Origin: Flavobacterium sp.
GTDB lineage: Bacteria; Bacteroidota; Bacteroidia; Flavobacteriales; Flavobacteriaceae
DNA length: 14,963 nucleotides
Reading direction: 5' to 3'
Assembly (NCBI GenBank): GCA_003449615.1
Contig: DMHA01000335.1
Location: 1-14,963, forward strand
Shown piece by piece: positions 8,254-14,924 of the stretch. The notes under the pieces are model-generated. The model did not search any database, was not told the DNA's origin, and was given only the letters and a program-made list of their open reading frames with translations. Each line of letters opens with the position of its first letter. The stretch's first letter is position 1. The translations under genes and the position numbers were made by a program.

Positions 8254-10834
8254 CAGTATCGATATTTTCTGGTGTATCAAATGCCGAATGTTGCATCACA
8301 GAATGGTTGAAATACAAACTCGATAAATTATTGGAAACATTACAAATATGTTCAAAAACTTTGGATAAGGTTTCGTCTAATTCAGTGCGAAATTGAGTTT
8401 CCTCATCCACTTGTATCAAATTATCGGCATCAATTATTTTCACTATTGTACTCGCTTCCAAAACTGATTTTTCGGCAATACTCAATCGGTTTGGATCATT
8501 GGTTTTGGGCAGTTTAGAAAGATAATACGAAAGGGTATCAAGCAAATAGGAAAGTGTGTAAGGCAAGTTTTTTTCTAAAAAAACCATATTGATAACCGCT
8601 TTCAAACTTAAATGCGATTTGTAAATATTTCGATATTGTGCCAATAAATGATGGTTTTCCAGGATAGCTTCCATCAAAAGTGCCTCTTCTTCTTCGGGTT
8701 TTTTAAAATTCAAAGTCGAACGAAAAACTGACAGTAAAGATAAAATTCGCTCTACATTTTTACCAGTTTCTAATAGATAAAAACCATTGTCCCGAGGTAA
8801 TGTTTCGTAAATATTGCCATAGAATGAAAAAAGGCGAATATGCAATTTATCTAAACCGTGGTTGACAGAATTGATATTGGTTGTGTTGGTATTTTTAAGT
8901 GCAAAAAAACTGTCTTCCACCAAGTTGATGATGCGTCGGGTGTCGTGATTCCACTTTTCGCTCACTTGATTGATGGTGTTGAGTAGCGATTGCACGTTAT
9001 AGACCACAGAACCTGGTTTTTTTGTGTCATTAATCAAAAGGAGCAATTCGGAAAGGGGATCTTCAAAAATGGCTTCGTTGTCAAATACCTCTCCTTCTTT
9101 GGGTTCTTTTCCAACAAATCCTGGATAGGTTTGTGTGAGATGTGTTAACGCTTTTAATAAAACCACTAAGAAATCGGGTTGCTTGTTGCCATGTTTGGTT
9201 ACGTTTTCGTTCAATCTATTCAAAATAATTTTCAAAAAACTTCGCAACGCCATTGTTCTTTCGCACAAGCGACCCACCCAAAATAAGTTTTCAGCATTTC
9301 TACTGGTCAATGAATTTTTGAGTTGGTTGACAGTGTATTTTCGTTCTGTAGATTTTTCTTGATAAGTTATGGGGGAGTCCGAAATAATCCAAGTATCCTT
9401 TGATATTCCACCAAAACGGTTTGATATTTCAAACTTGTCTTTGACAGCCGAACTTCGCGTTAAACCGCCCTGCATTACTTTGTAATCGTCTCCATCTGCT
9501 ATCAAAAAAGCGCGAAGAGCGGCAAATCGTGGTTCGATAACTCCATTAATAAATGCTGGTGTAGTCGATAGACTGACTTCTTCTTGGGCAACAAAATCTT
9601 TTGGACTTTTGAGTATCAGATTTTTTAAATCTTCGAGTTCAATCTCATTCAACAAACGACCATAAATGGATCTAAAATTTTGTTTCCGATTGGTTTTTTT
9701 AATGATTAATTTGGGTAAATTTTCTAAAACAAAATGTAATTCTTTGGTTTGTCCGCACCACCAAGTCGCTACCGAAGGCATTAATAGTGGTTCGTTTAAT
9801 AAAAACTTACAGGCATTTTGCATAAAAGCCATCAAGCCATAATTTTCTAAAATACTGGTTCCGGGAGGATTTATAACCGAAATATTTCCCAAACGAATAA
9901 CTTGAAGTAAACCAGGAACCCCAAGCAAAGAATCTTTTCTTAGTTCTAATGGGTCGCACCAATTGTCGTCCAATCGTTTGATAATCACATCTACTCGTTC
10001 CAATTGGTCAATCGATTTGAGCCAAACAAAACCATCTCGAACCAACAAATCATTGCCTTGAACCAATGTATATCCAAGATAGGACGAAAGATAGACGTGT
10101 TCAAAATAGGTTTCGTTTCCAGGACCGGGAGTCAGGAAAACCACATTGGGATTTTCGTTCGAGTGATTATCAAGTGTATCAACAGTTTGTTGCCATTGAT
10201 TAAAATAAGGAGAAAGTCTTTTTCGATAGATTTTTTTATTCAATTCTGGAAAAACTTTACTCATCACGATTCTATTTTCAAGTGCATATCCAGCTCCCGA
10301 AGGCGATTGAGTTCGATTGTCCAACAACCACATTTTTCCGTCAGGACCTCGAGCCAAATCAACGGCATAATTGAGCAATTGTTTGTTCAATTTTTGCGTA
10401 ATATCAAAACAAGGCAATAGAAAACCCGAATTATCAAAGACCAATTCGGCAGGAATAATCGTGTTTTTTATTAATAATTGAGGTCCATATAAATCTTTCA
10501 AAATCAAATCCAACAAACGGGCTCTTTGTTGCAAACCTTTTTCGATGGTTTTCCATTCCGATTCGTGAATTAGAAACGGAATTGGATCCAGTTTCCACGC
10601 CCGATTGGATTCTTTATTCGAGTCATAAACGTTATATGTTACTCCGTTTTCCTTTAATTTTTTTACAATTTCTTGATTTCGCAATTGTAATTCATCAATT
10701 CCAATAGATTCCAAAGTATCAAAAAGCCCTTGCCAGTAGGGCTTTACCTGACCATTTTGGTCAAGAACTTCGTCATAAGTATTGATTTTCTCTTTGTAGG
10801 TTTGGAGTAATCCCAATGAAATATCTTGAATCAT
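8243..10834 (-). CDS. circularly permuted ATP-grasp / alpha-E fusion protein
   Basis: An 863-residue predicted amide-bond-forming ligase. Residues about 25-480 match the circularly permuted type 2 ATP-grasp family (DUF404/DUF407). The opening YDEVLDQNGQVKPYW block is present, then KDLYGPQLLI, then DLARGPDGKMWLLDNRTQSP. Further on are FLTPGPGNETYFEHVYLSS, RLDDNWCDPLELRKDS and GVPGLLQVIRLGNISVINP. From SRNAENLFWVGRLCERT (about residue 512) to near the C-terminus it matches the helical alpha-E domain (DUF403). These two domains are often separate adjacent genes and are fused here. The gene is first in an operon with the overlapping transglutaminase-like gene. The family is predicted to make peptide or isopeptide bonds, with substrate unknown. 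No signal peptide is present, so it should be cytoplasmic. Confidence 0.93.
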   Translation of the reverse strand: MIQDISLGLLQTYKEKINTYDEVLDQNGQVKPYWQGLFDTLESIGIDELQLRNQEIVKKLKENGVTYNVYDSNKESNRAWKLDPIPFLIHESEWKTIEKGLQQRARLLDLILKDLYGPQLLIKNTIIPAELVFDNSGFLLPCFDITQKLNKQLLNYAVDLARGPDGKMWLLDNRTQSPSGAGYALENRIVMSKVFPELNKKIYRKRLSPYFNQWQQTVDTLDNHSNENPNVVFLTPGPGNETYFEHVYLSSYLGYTLVQGNDLLVRDGFVWLKSIDQLERVDVIIKRLDDNWCDPLELRKDSLLGVPGLLQVIRLGNISVINPPGTSILENYGLMAFMQNACKFLLNEPLLMPSVATWWCGQTKELHFVLENLPKLIIKKTNRKQNFRSIYGRLLNEIELEDLKNLILKSPKDFVAQEEVSLSTTPAFINGVIEPRFAALRAFLIADGDDYKVMQGGLTRSSAVKDKFEISNRFGGISKDTWIISDSPITYQEKSTERKYTVNQLKNSLTSRNAENLFWVGRLCERTMALRSFLKIILNRLNENVTKHGNKQPDFLVVLLKALTHLTQTYPGFVGKEPKEGEVFDNEAIFEDPLSELLLLINDTKKPGSVVYNVQSLLNTINQVSEKWNHDTRRIINLVEDSFFALKNTNTTNINSVNHGLDKLHIRLFSFYGNIYETLPRDNGFYLLETGKNVERILSLLSVFRSTLNFKKPEEEEALLMEAILENHHLLAQYRNIYKSHLSLKAVINMVFLEKNLPYTLSYLLDTLSYYLSKLPKTNDPNRLSIAEKSVLEASTIVKIIDADNLIQVDEETQFRTELDETLSKVFEHICNVSNNLSSLYFNHSVMQHSAFDTPENIDTDEI

Positions 10835-10869
10835 TTGTTTTTGTTAATGAATTGCGTTTTTTGGTATTG

Positions 10870-10898
10870 CAAAATACTATTTTTAATGGGAATAACAA
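10870..10898 (-). promoter_or_regulatory. possible promoter of the ATP-grasp/transglutaminase operon
   Basis: The minus strand reads TTG (10898-10896), 19 bases, then TATTTTG (10876-10870). The second box is one base short of TAnnTTTG. It lies about 35 bases upstream of the ATG at 10834. The position is right but the match is imperfect. Confidence 0.3.
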
Positions 10899-10938
10899 TG
10901 AATTGTTAAAAATAAACTTAATAATTAAGTGCTAATAA

Positions 10939-11094
10939 GAATTTGACACAGATTTGCTTCTTCAGCCAGCCTGTCGGCAGACAGGTTCACTTTCGCTTGA
11001 GTCACAGATTCAAGTACTCAACGAGCAAAACGAACAAATAAAAGAAATGAAAATACAGCTCGAGGTCTATAAGGAAATGGCAAAGCGGGGGTAG
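10939..11094 (+). pseudogene. 3' remnant of a coiled-coil protein gene
   Basis: From about 11005 the plus strand reads QIQVLNEQNEQIKEMKIQLE and then VYKEMAKRG before TAG at 11092-11094. This hydrophilic heptad-like helix is typical of the C-terminal end of flavobacterial surface or chaperone-type tail proteins. The frame stays open back to a stop at 10936 but has no ATG upstream, and its first part crosses the hairpin repeat and is not protein-like. I read it as the surviving tail of a gene whose body was lost. The parent gene cannot be named. Confidence 0.5.
10947..11010. repeat. CACAGATT direct repeats flanking a G+C-rich hairpin
   Basis: CACAGATT occurs at 10947-10954 and 11003-11010. Between them CCTGTC (10970-10975), a GGCA loop and GACAGG (10980-10985) form a perfect 6-bp stem that is much richer in G+C than its surroundings. 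The arrangement resembles a small intergenic repeat element with a short duplication at each side. Part of it overlaps the open frame of the coiled-coil remnant. Confidence 0.5.
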
Positions 11095-11150
11095 GGGTTG
11101 TTTTCTTTTTATTTAAAAAGACTATCGAGGATTTTGTAAGAAAAAATTAT

Positions 11151-11158
11151 TATATTTG
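11151..11158 (+). promoter_or_regulatory. putative -7 element just upstream of the cassette boundary
   Basis: TATATTTG matches TAnnTTTG exactly. A TTG lies upstream at 11134-11136 but only 14 bases away, shorter than usual. Transcription would start near 11165, just before the ATG of the 23-codon stub, and could run into the first cassette about 80 bases further on. This is the position where a cassette-array promoter would be useful, but that role is inferred. Confidence 0.35.
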
Positions 11159-11169
11159 TTGGAAATATA

Positions 11170-11241
11170 ATGCGAAATATAGCTTTGATAATTTGCCTTT
11201 TTTTTGGGGTATGTATGAAGGTTTGTATCGCTTATATATAA
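11170..11241 (+). pseudogene. 23-codon signal-peptide-like stub
   Basis: ATG at 11170 encodes MRNIALIICLFFGVCMKVCI and three more residues before TAA. The first 15 residues look like a genuine signal peptide, with a charged start and a hydrophobic core. There is no mature protein. The stop codon ends one base before the G^TT junction that starts the accessory block. The likeliest reading is the 5' end of an exported-protein gene cut off when the block was inserted. A real small membrane peptide is possible but less likely. Confidence 0.4.
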
Positions 11242-11250
11242 GTTGGCGGT
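11231..11250. other. left cassette junction with 12-bp palindrome
   Basis: CTTATATATAAG (11231-11242) is a perfect palindrome. Its last base is the G of GTTGGCGGT (11242-11250), the motif repeated in inverted form as ACCGCCAAC at 14404-14412. In an integron reading this is the join between a resident site (attI-like or other) and the first cassette, with exchange after the G at 11242. I find no long hairpin upstream of this point, so it does not look like the end of a previous cassette. Confidence 0.55.
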
Positions 11251-11334
11251 CATTGTAACGAACCGAATAGGTAGAAATTAAATTTACAAATTAGACACAA
11301 CTTAATTGCCAAACATATTTTTAAATAAAAATGT

Positions 11335-12381
11335 ATGAAGAAGATTTTTTTCAGTGTTCTAATTTTTGTGGCGACAATTTTTGCAGCGTCGTGTAAAAAC
11401 AATCAAGCAGAAACAACAAAAGAAACAAATATCGTCAATGACACTTTGACAACCGAAACGTTAACAGAGGTTAATCCGCTTGATATTCTAAAACGAAAAA
11501 AAATAGAAATAGATTCTTTCGTTTCACAAAACCCTAAAAATCTTACTATTTTGGTAAAACGAATTGACCGTTCTGATTTATTTCAAATAGCAAATGAAAT
11601 TTTTCCAGAAGATGTTGAAACTACATTTAACATAGTTAAAGATAAAACAGGGCACATAATATATGCTTGTGAAATTCCTAATAGTGAAAGTGGTGATTGG
11701 TTTGTTGCACTAAATCACTATTTCGATAAAAACGGTAAAACTTTTGCTTTTGAGAAACAAACTAATGAGTTTAATTCAGGTTGTGAAGAAATCACATACG
11801 AAACAAAAACTGAATATTACAACAACGATTTTAAATCAATTGGAAGCGAATACAAACTTGTTGATAAGAAAAAAAAGGAATTACGAAAAAAAGACTGCGA
11901 CCTTATGGAGTACAAATACAAAGTTGTATCAAACAATGATAATTATCTCAAAACAAAAAGTATAAAAAAAGCACACACCATATATAGAGAAAGTTCCTCG
12001 GAGTTTATCGAAAATAAAACAGAAACAGATAGTAAACCAAATACTAATCCGAAAGATGTCAATCTTAATGTTAAAAATTATATTTCCGCTTGTATAGAAA
12101 TAGTAGATGATTTTTCACCATATAGCAAACTTGGCTACGTAAATATTTTCAATACGATTTTTGATAACAATCCTAATATTGTAAACAAAAATCTACTGAA
12201 ACAACAACTATCCGCAGTTCTCACAAATAAAGAACAAAGAGATTTATTTTTCAAAGGACATTTAAAATTTTTTGGCAGAAATGAATCTTCTCTTTTTATG
12301 AACATCGACAGTATGAACGATTACACAAATACACAATTTAATGGCGATAAATTAGTCAGATACATATTGGAGAATTATTGA
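11335..12381 (+). CDS. putative lipoprotein of unknown function
   Basis: A 348-residue protein whose first 20 residues form a lipoprotein signal peptide, MKKIFFSVLIFVATIFAASC, with C20 as the predicted lipidated cysteine. It is therefore expected at the inner or outer membrane facing the periplasm. A low-complexity Thr/Glu/Asn linker (about 21-48) is followed by a mixed alpha/beta region rich in Lys and Asn with no motif I recognise. The ending (about 245-348) is helical with FKGHLKFFGRNESSLFMNID. The start at 11335 is chosen because ATGAAGAAG begins the signal peptide; the ATG at 11331 is in another frame and soon stops. It is the first gene of cassette-like unit 1, 45 bases before the nuclease gene. 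A regulatory or stress role cannot be deduced. Confidence 0.85.
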   Translation: MKKIFFSVLIFVATIFAASCKNNQAETTKETNIVNDTLTTETLTEVNPLDILKRKKIEIDSFVSQNPKNLTILVKRIDRSDLFQIANEIFPEDVETTFNIVKDKTGHIIYACEIPNSESGDWFVALNHYFDKNGKTFAFEKQTNEFNSGCEEITYETKTEYYNNDFKSIGSEYKLVDKKKKELRKKDCDLMEYKYKVVSNNDNYLKTKSIKKAHTIYRESSSEFIENKTETDSKPNTNPKDVNLNVKNYISACIEIVDDFSPYSKLGYVNIFNTIFDNNPNIVNKNLLKQQLSAVLTNKEQRDLFFKGHLKFFGRNESSLFMNIDSMNDYTNTQFNGDKLVRYILENY

Positions 12382-12426
12382 AATTAAAAAATTTCTCAAT
12401 TCAATAACTATCATATACTCAATAAA

Positions 12427-13230
12427 ATGATAACAATTCAAGAATTACTTTACAATCGAGGACTGGACAAAAATGCAAAAGTCAAACTTATAAGACACAA
12501 AGACAGCAGACAAGATTTATACAATTTATATAGAACCAACTTGCCTGAATTTTTAGCCTACCAAAACTCACAATCAAAAGACGTTTTCAACGGAGTTGAT
12601 TTCATTATTTCTTTTGTTGGAGAAGAAGGAGTAATGTCGCGGTTTATAGGTGTTTATCAAGTTACAAATAGACAAAAAATTGCAGACGACCATTTTGAAT
12701 ATGAAATGGAAGAAGTCAAAGAACAGTTTAACGACTTAAAAGAACGTGTAATTATTCGGTGGGAAAATGCAATCTCTTGGCATCAATGGATAAAAAATGA
12801 AATGGAAGTTATCGAAATTCACCCAGGACTTCATTACAAGCAATTCACAGATTATTTCGATTTCATTCTAAACTTTGCCGAACTAAAAGAAATTGTCACA
12901 AAACAATATAGCGATTGGAAAAAAATGCTTTCTGTAACCAAAGGCATCTATTTGATAAGCGACACAAACACAGGAAAACTTTACGTTGGTTCGGCATATG
13001 GCGAAGAAGGAATTTGGGGACGTTGGAAAAGTTATGTTTCAACAAACGGACACGGAAACAACAAAACGCTAAAAGAATTGGTTGAAAACAATCTAAACTA
13101 CGGAAACAATTTTCAGTTTTCAATTTTAATGCTGTTGCCCCGAACAATAACTGCAGACGAGGCAATTAAAAAGGAACATCTTTTCAAGAACAAACTTGGA
13201 GCAAGAACATTTGGACTAAACAATAACTAA
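12427..13230 (+). CDS. GIY-YIG nuclease family protein
   Basis: A 267-residue protein with a C-terminal GIY-YIG endonuclease domain (about residues 171-262). The visible catalytic residues are Y175 in KGIYLIS, Y186 in KLYVGSA, R199 in WGRWKSY and E250 in IKKEHLF, so the domain looks active. It should cleave DNA in a metal-dependent manner. Residues 1-165 form a separate N-terminal domain with no motif I can name. It includes the pattern RHKDSRQDLYNLY, an F-I-I-S-F-V-G-E-E-G segment and the SWHQWI stretch, and is presumably for substrate recognition or regulation. It sits between the lipoprotein gene and a 93-codon gene that starts six bases after its stop, so it is likely co-transcribed with the latter. 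Defence or recombination is plausible from context but not shown. Confidence 0.9.
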   Translation: MITIQELLYNRGLDKNAKVKLIRHKDSRQDLYNLYRTNLPEFLAYQNSQSKDVFNGVDFIISFVGEEGVMSRFIGVYQVTNRQKIADDHFEYEMEEVKEQFNDLKERVIIRWENAISWHQWIKNEMEVIEIHPGLHYKQFTDYFDFILNFAELKEIVTKQYSDWKKMLSVTKGIYLISDTNTGKLYVGSAYGEEGIWGRWKSYVSTNGHGNNKTLKELVENNLNYGNNFQFSILMLLPRTITADEAIKKEHLFKNKLGARTFGLNNN

Positions 13231-13236
13231 AAAAAT

Positions 13237-13518
13237 ATGGATTCACCACGAGTAGTTACCCACGGCGGAGTAACTTTAAATTTAGCAACAATAAAGTGTT
13301 TTAAATTACAAACAAATTCTGATTTAGGGAAAACAAGTGTAATGACTGTTGAGCATAAATCACGTTTTGGTTATATTCAAAATCCTTCAACTGGAAAATA
13401 TGAAAAACAAGAATATAACGAAAAAACTGAAGTTGATTATTTTACCTATTCATCAGCGGAAGCTCACAGAAATGAATGGGAAGAAATTTGGCAGGATTAT
13501 TTAGATGACCAAGGTTAA
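13237..13518 (+). CDS. small protein of unknown function
   Basis: A 93-residue soluble, acidic protein starting MDSPRVVTHGGVTLNLATIK and ending in the Trp-rich acidic helix NEWEEIWQDYLDDQG. It has no signal peptide, membrane segment or motif I recognise. The start codon lies six bases after the stop of the GIY-YIG gene, a spacing that implies one transcript and perhaps a partner or inhibitor role for the nuclease. That is inference from position only. The codon pattern and length make it a credible gene. Confidence 0.75.
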   Translation: MDSPRVVTHGGVTLNLATIKCFKLQTNSDLGKTSVMTVEHKSRFGYIQNPSTGKYEKQEYNEKTEVDYFTYSSAEAHRNEWEEIWQDYLDDQG

Positions 13519-13537
13519 TTTAGCTCATACATTTTTG

Positions 13538-13545
13538 TAAATTTG
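13538..13545 (+). promoter_or_regulatory. putative -7 element of the KilA-N gene
   Basis: TAAATTTG matches TAnnTTTG exactly and lies 21 bases before the ATG at 13566. A TTA rather than TTG is found about 20 bases upstream of it. It suggests that the KilA-N gene can be transcribed separately from the two genes before it. Confidence 0.4.
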
Positions 13546-13565
13546 TCGCTCACAAGAGATAAAAT

Positions 13566-14384
13566 ATGGCAAAAGGAAGAACATTAAACGTCAACGAATC
13601 CACAATTACAGTTATTCATCAAAATGAAACTGACTATATCAGCTTGACTGATATGACGACTTCTTTTCGGGAAGGAAGTGGACTAATTGGAAAATGGATA
13701 TCCAATAAAAACACATTGGAATATTTGGGTGTTTGGGAGAAAATCAATAACCCTAATTTTAATTACCCCGAATTCGGGGTAATTGGACAAGAAGCAGGAA
13801 CAAACAGGTTCATAATGTCTGTAGGACAATGGATTGGCCGTGCAAAGTCGATTGGAATGATTGTTAAAGCTGGACGTTACGGAGGTACTTTTGCACACAA
13901 AGACATTGCTTTTCACTTCGCAATGTGGTTAAGTCCTGAATTTCAGATTTATTTAGTCAACGAATTTCAACGACTAAAAGATGATGAAAACAGTCGTCTT
14001 AAATTAGAATGGAACTTACAACGAACTTTAGCAAAAGTGAATTACCAAATCCATACAGCCGCAATCAAAGAAAACCTAATCCCGAAAGAAATCACGAAAC
14101 AACAAGCAAGTTTTGTGTACGCCAATGAAGCGGATTTATTGAATGTTGCACTTTTCGGAATAACAGCTAAAGAATGGAGAGAAACCAATACCGATAAAAA
14201 CGGAAACATAAGAGATTATGCGACAATTGTACAATTAGTTGTGCTGAGTAATATGGAAAGTATAAATGCTTTACTTATTCAACAAAACTTACCGCAAAAC
14301 GAACGGCTTATCCAACTCAACAAAGTTGCTATTGCTCAAATGAAATCTCTGTCGGAAAGTAGCGCAATGAAGAAATTGAAATAA
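13566..14384 (+). CDS. KilA-N domain-containing protein
   Basis: A 272-residue protein. Residues about 5-140 are a KilA-N domain, a DNA-binding module first known from phage and large DNA viruses. It shows ISLTDM near residue 25, GKWISNKNTLEYLGVWE at 42-58 and the highly conserved KAGRYGGTFAHKDIAFHFAM (101-120) with WLSPEFQIYLVNEFQRLK after it. The C-terminal half (about 140-272) is helical and includes KEWRETN and a stretch found in chromosomal relatives of Bacteroidota. The role is likely DNA binding; a link to phage defence or gene control is not proven. It is the last gene of cassette-like unit 1, ending 20 bases before the attC-like site. Codons 66-73 (NYPEFGVI) form a perfect 24-base palindrome. 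Confidence 0.92.
   Translation: MAKGRTLNVNESTITVIHQNETDYISLTDMTTSFREGSGLIGKWISNKNTLEYLGVWEKINNPNFNYPEFGVIGQEAGTNRFIMSVGQWIGRAKSIGMIVKAGRYGGTFAHKDIAFHFAMWLSPEFQIYLVNEFQRLKDDENSRLKLEWNLQRTLAKVNYQIHTAAIKENLIPKEITKQQASFVYANEADLLNVALFGITAKEWRETNTDKNGNIRDYATIVQLVVLSNMESINALLIQQNLPQNERLIQLNKVAIAQMKSLSESSAMKKLK
13761..13784. repeat. perfect 24-bp palindrome inside the KilA-N gene
   Basis: The half-site AATTACCCCGAA is followed at once by its exact reverse complement, without a spacer. The core CCCCGAATTCGGGG is G+C-rich within AT-rich coding DNA. It coincides exactly with eight codons (Asn-Tyr-Pro-Glu-Phe-Gly-Val-Ile), so both strands encode the same peptide. It could be an operator, a cruciform or mRNA hairpin, or chance conserved by the protein motif. 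Confidence 0.9.
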
Positions 14385-14403
14385 AGCAGTGGAAAAACAA
14401 CGA

Positions 14404-14540
14404 ACCGCCAACAGCCGTTTTGATATAGTGGGGTTTCGGTTATAAGCTGAAACTCCATTTTGTATTTTAAAATTCAGTCATCAACCGAAAGTTTAGGCTT
14501 ATTTTTTCCCCACCATCTCAAAGCGGCGTGACGTTATGCC
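14404..14540 (+). other. attC-like recombination site (imperfect palindrome)
   Basis: Nested complementary arms are visible. The outer core is ACCGCCAAC (14404-14412), to be matched by GTTATGCC (14533-14540) in the array or by GTTGGCGGT of the unit's own start. Next, GCCGTTTTGATATAGTGGGG (14414-14433) pairs with CCCCACCATCTCAAAGCGGC (14508-14527) at 17 of 20 positions plus one G-T wobble. TTTCGGTT (14434-14441) pairs exactly with AACCGAAA (14483-14490), and CTGAA (14447-14451) with TTCAG (14473-14477). A 17-base unpaired stretch (14491-14507) lies on one side only. Length, arm layout and asymmetry resemble an integron attC. The core bases deviate from GTTRRRY and RYYYAAC. This element fills the space between the KilA-N gene and the next gene. 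Confidence 0.65.
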
Positions 14541-14855
14541 TCAGTTCAACCGAACTTTACGGCTAAAAGTTCTATCAAACCAAAAACCTAATTTTTCAGG
14601 ACACGGAATAGCAATTACACCTCGTAAATAAGGTAATAAGAAAGTAAAACCAATCCCCCAATGAGTATCAATATTAAATGAAAGCTCAAATTGAAAAGAA
14701 TCTAATGACCAAAATGTAAAAAATAACCATCTGAAACTAAATCCACTTGTGTTATTTTCGTTTTCTTTTTTAATATCAATTACTGGAATTAATGGAAAAA
14801 TCTGTTTGTTGTACCATTTTTGAACTCTGTAATGACCTGATGCAGTTTGTGACAT
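14541..14855 (-). CDS. hypothetical cassette-borne protein
   Basis: From the ATG at 14855 the product has 104 residues, starting MSQTASGHYRV and rich in aromatic residues. It shows hydrophobic strands such as FRWLFFTFWSLDSF and THWGIGFTFLLPYLRG, then a basic C-terminus FDRTFSRKVRLN. No motif tells its function. I recall similar short proteins in other Bacteroidota accessory regions but cannot name the family. An ATG at 14930 in the same frame would add 25 residues but would place the start inside the recombination-site arm, so 14855 is preferred. The stop codon begins right after GTTATGCC, so the gene fills its cassette-like unit from end to end. It is opposite in orientation to the four genes of unit 1. 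No promoter match was found upstream. Confidence 0.7.
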   Translation of the reverse strand: MSQTASGHYRVQKWYNKQIFPLIPVIDIKKENENNTSGFSFRWLFFTFWSLDSFQFELSFNIDTHWGIGFTFLLPYLRGVIAIPCPEKLGFWFDRTFSRKVRLN

Positions 14856-14924
14856 AGTATTAAAATTTAATTTGTGTTTCTGACTTAAAAACGGTGCGGA
14901 AATTAAACCGTATAAAAAAACCGA

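Larger units (their letters stand above)
11243..14533 (+). mobile_element. integron-cassette-like unit 1 (four genes plus attC-like site)
   Basis: The unit starts at TTGGCGGT directly after G11242 and ends at G14533, directly before TTATGCC. It holds four plus-strand genes and closes with a 137-base imperfect hairpin. The decisive feature is that the hairpin's first nine bases (ACCGCCAAC, 14404-14412) are the exact complement of the unit's first bases with the preceding G (GTTGGCGGT). They pair less well with the GTTATGCC that follows the hairpin. That is expected if the unit circularises, because its attC then uses its own 5' end as the R' arm. At 3.3 kb and four genes it is large for a cassette. 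No integrase is visible in the window. Confidence 0.6.

Noticed and set aside
10004..10420. Plus-strand open frame opposite the ATP-grasp gene
   Set aside because: It is antisense to well-conserved ATP-grasp motifs, so it is a shadow of those codons.
11101..11120. TCTTTTTA/TAAAAAGA self-complementary stretch as a terminator
   Set aside because: The stem is almost entirely A-T with a two-base loop, too weak to call in such AT-rich DNA.
11093..11241. A possible attC-like hairpin to the left of the first cassette boundary
   Set aside because: I looked for long complementary arms ending at G11242 and found only the short CTTATATATAAG palindrome, so this side is not an attC copy.
11331..11396. 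ATG four bases upstream of the lipoprotein start
   Set aside because: It reads a different frame that stops after about 21 codons, while the ATG at 11335 starts a clear lipoprotein signal peptide.
12382..12426. A possible extra cassette boundary between the lipoprotein and nuclease genes
   Set aside because: The 45-base gap is too short for a hairpin site and contains no GTT-type core with a complementary partner; the 47-base gap before the KilA-N gene likewise has none.
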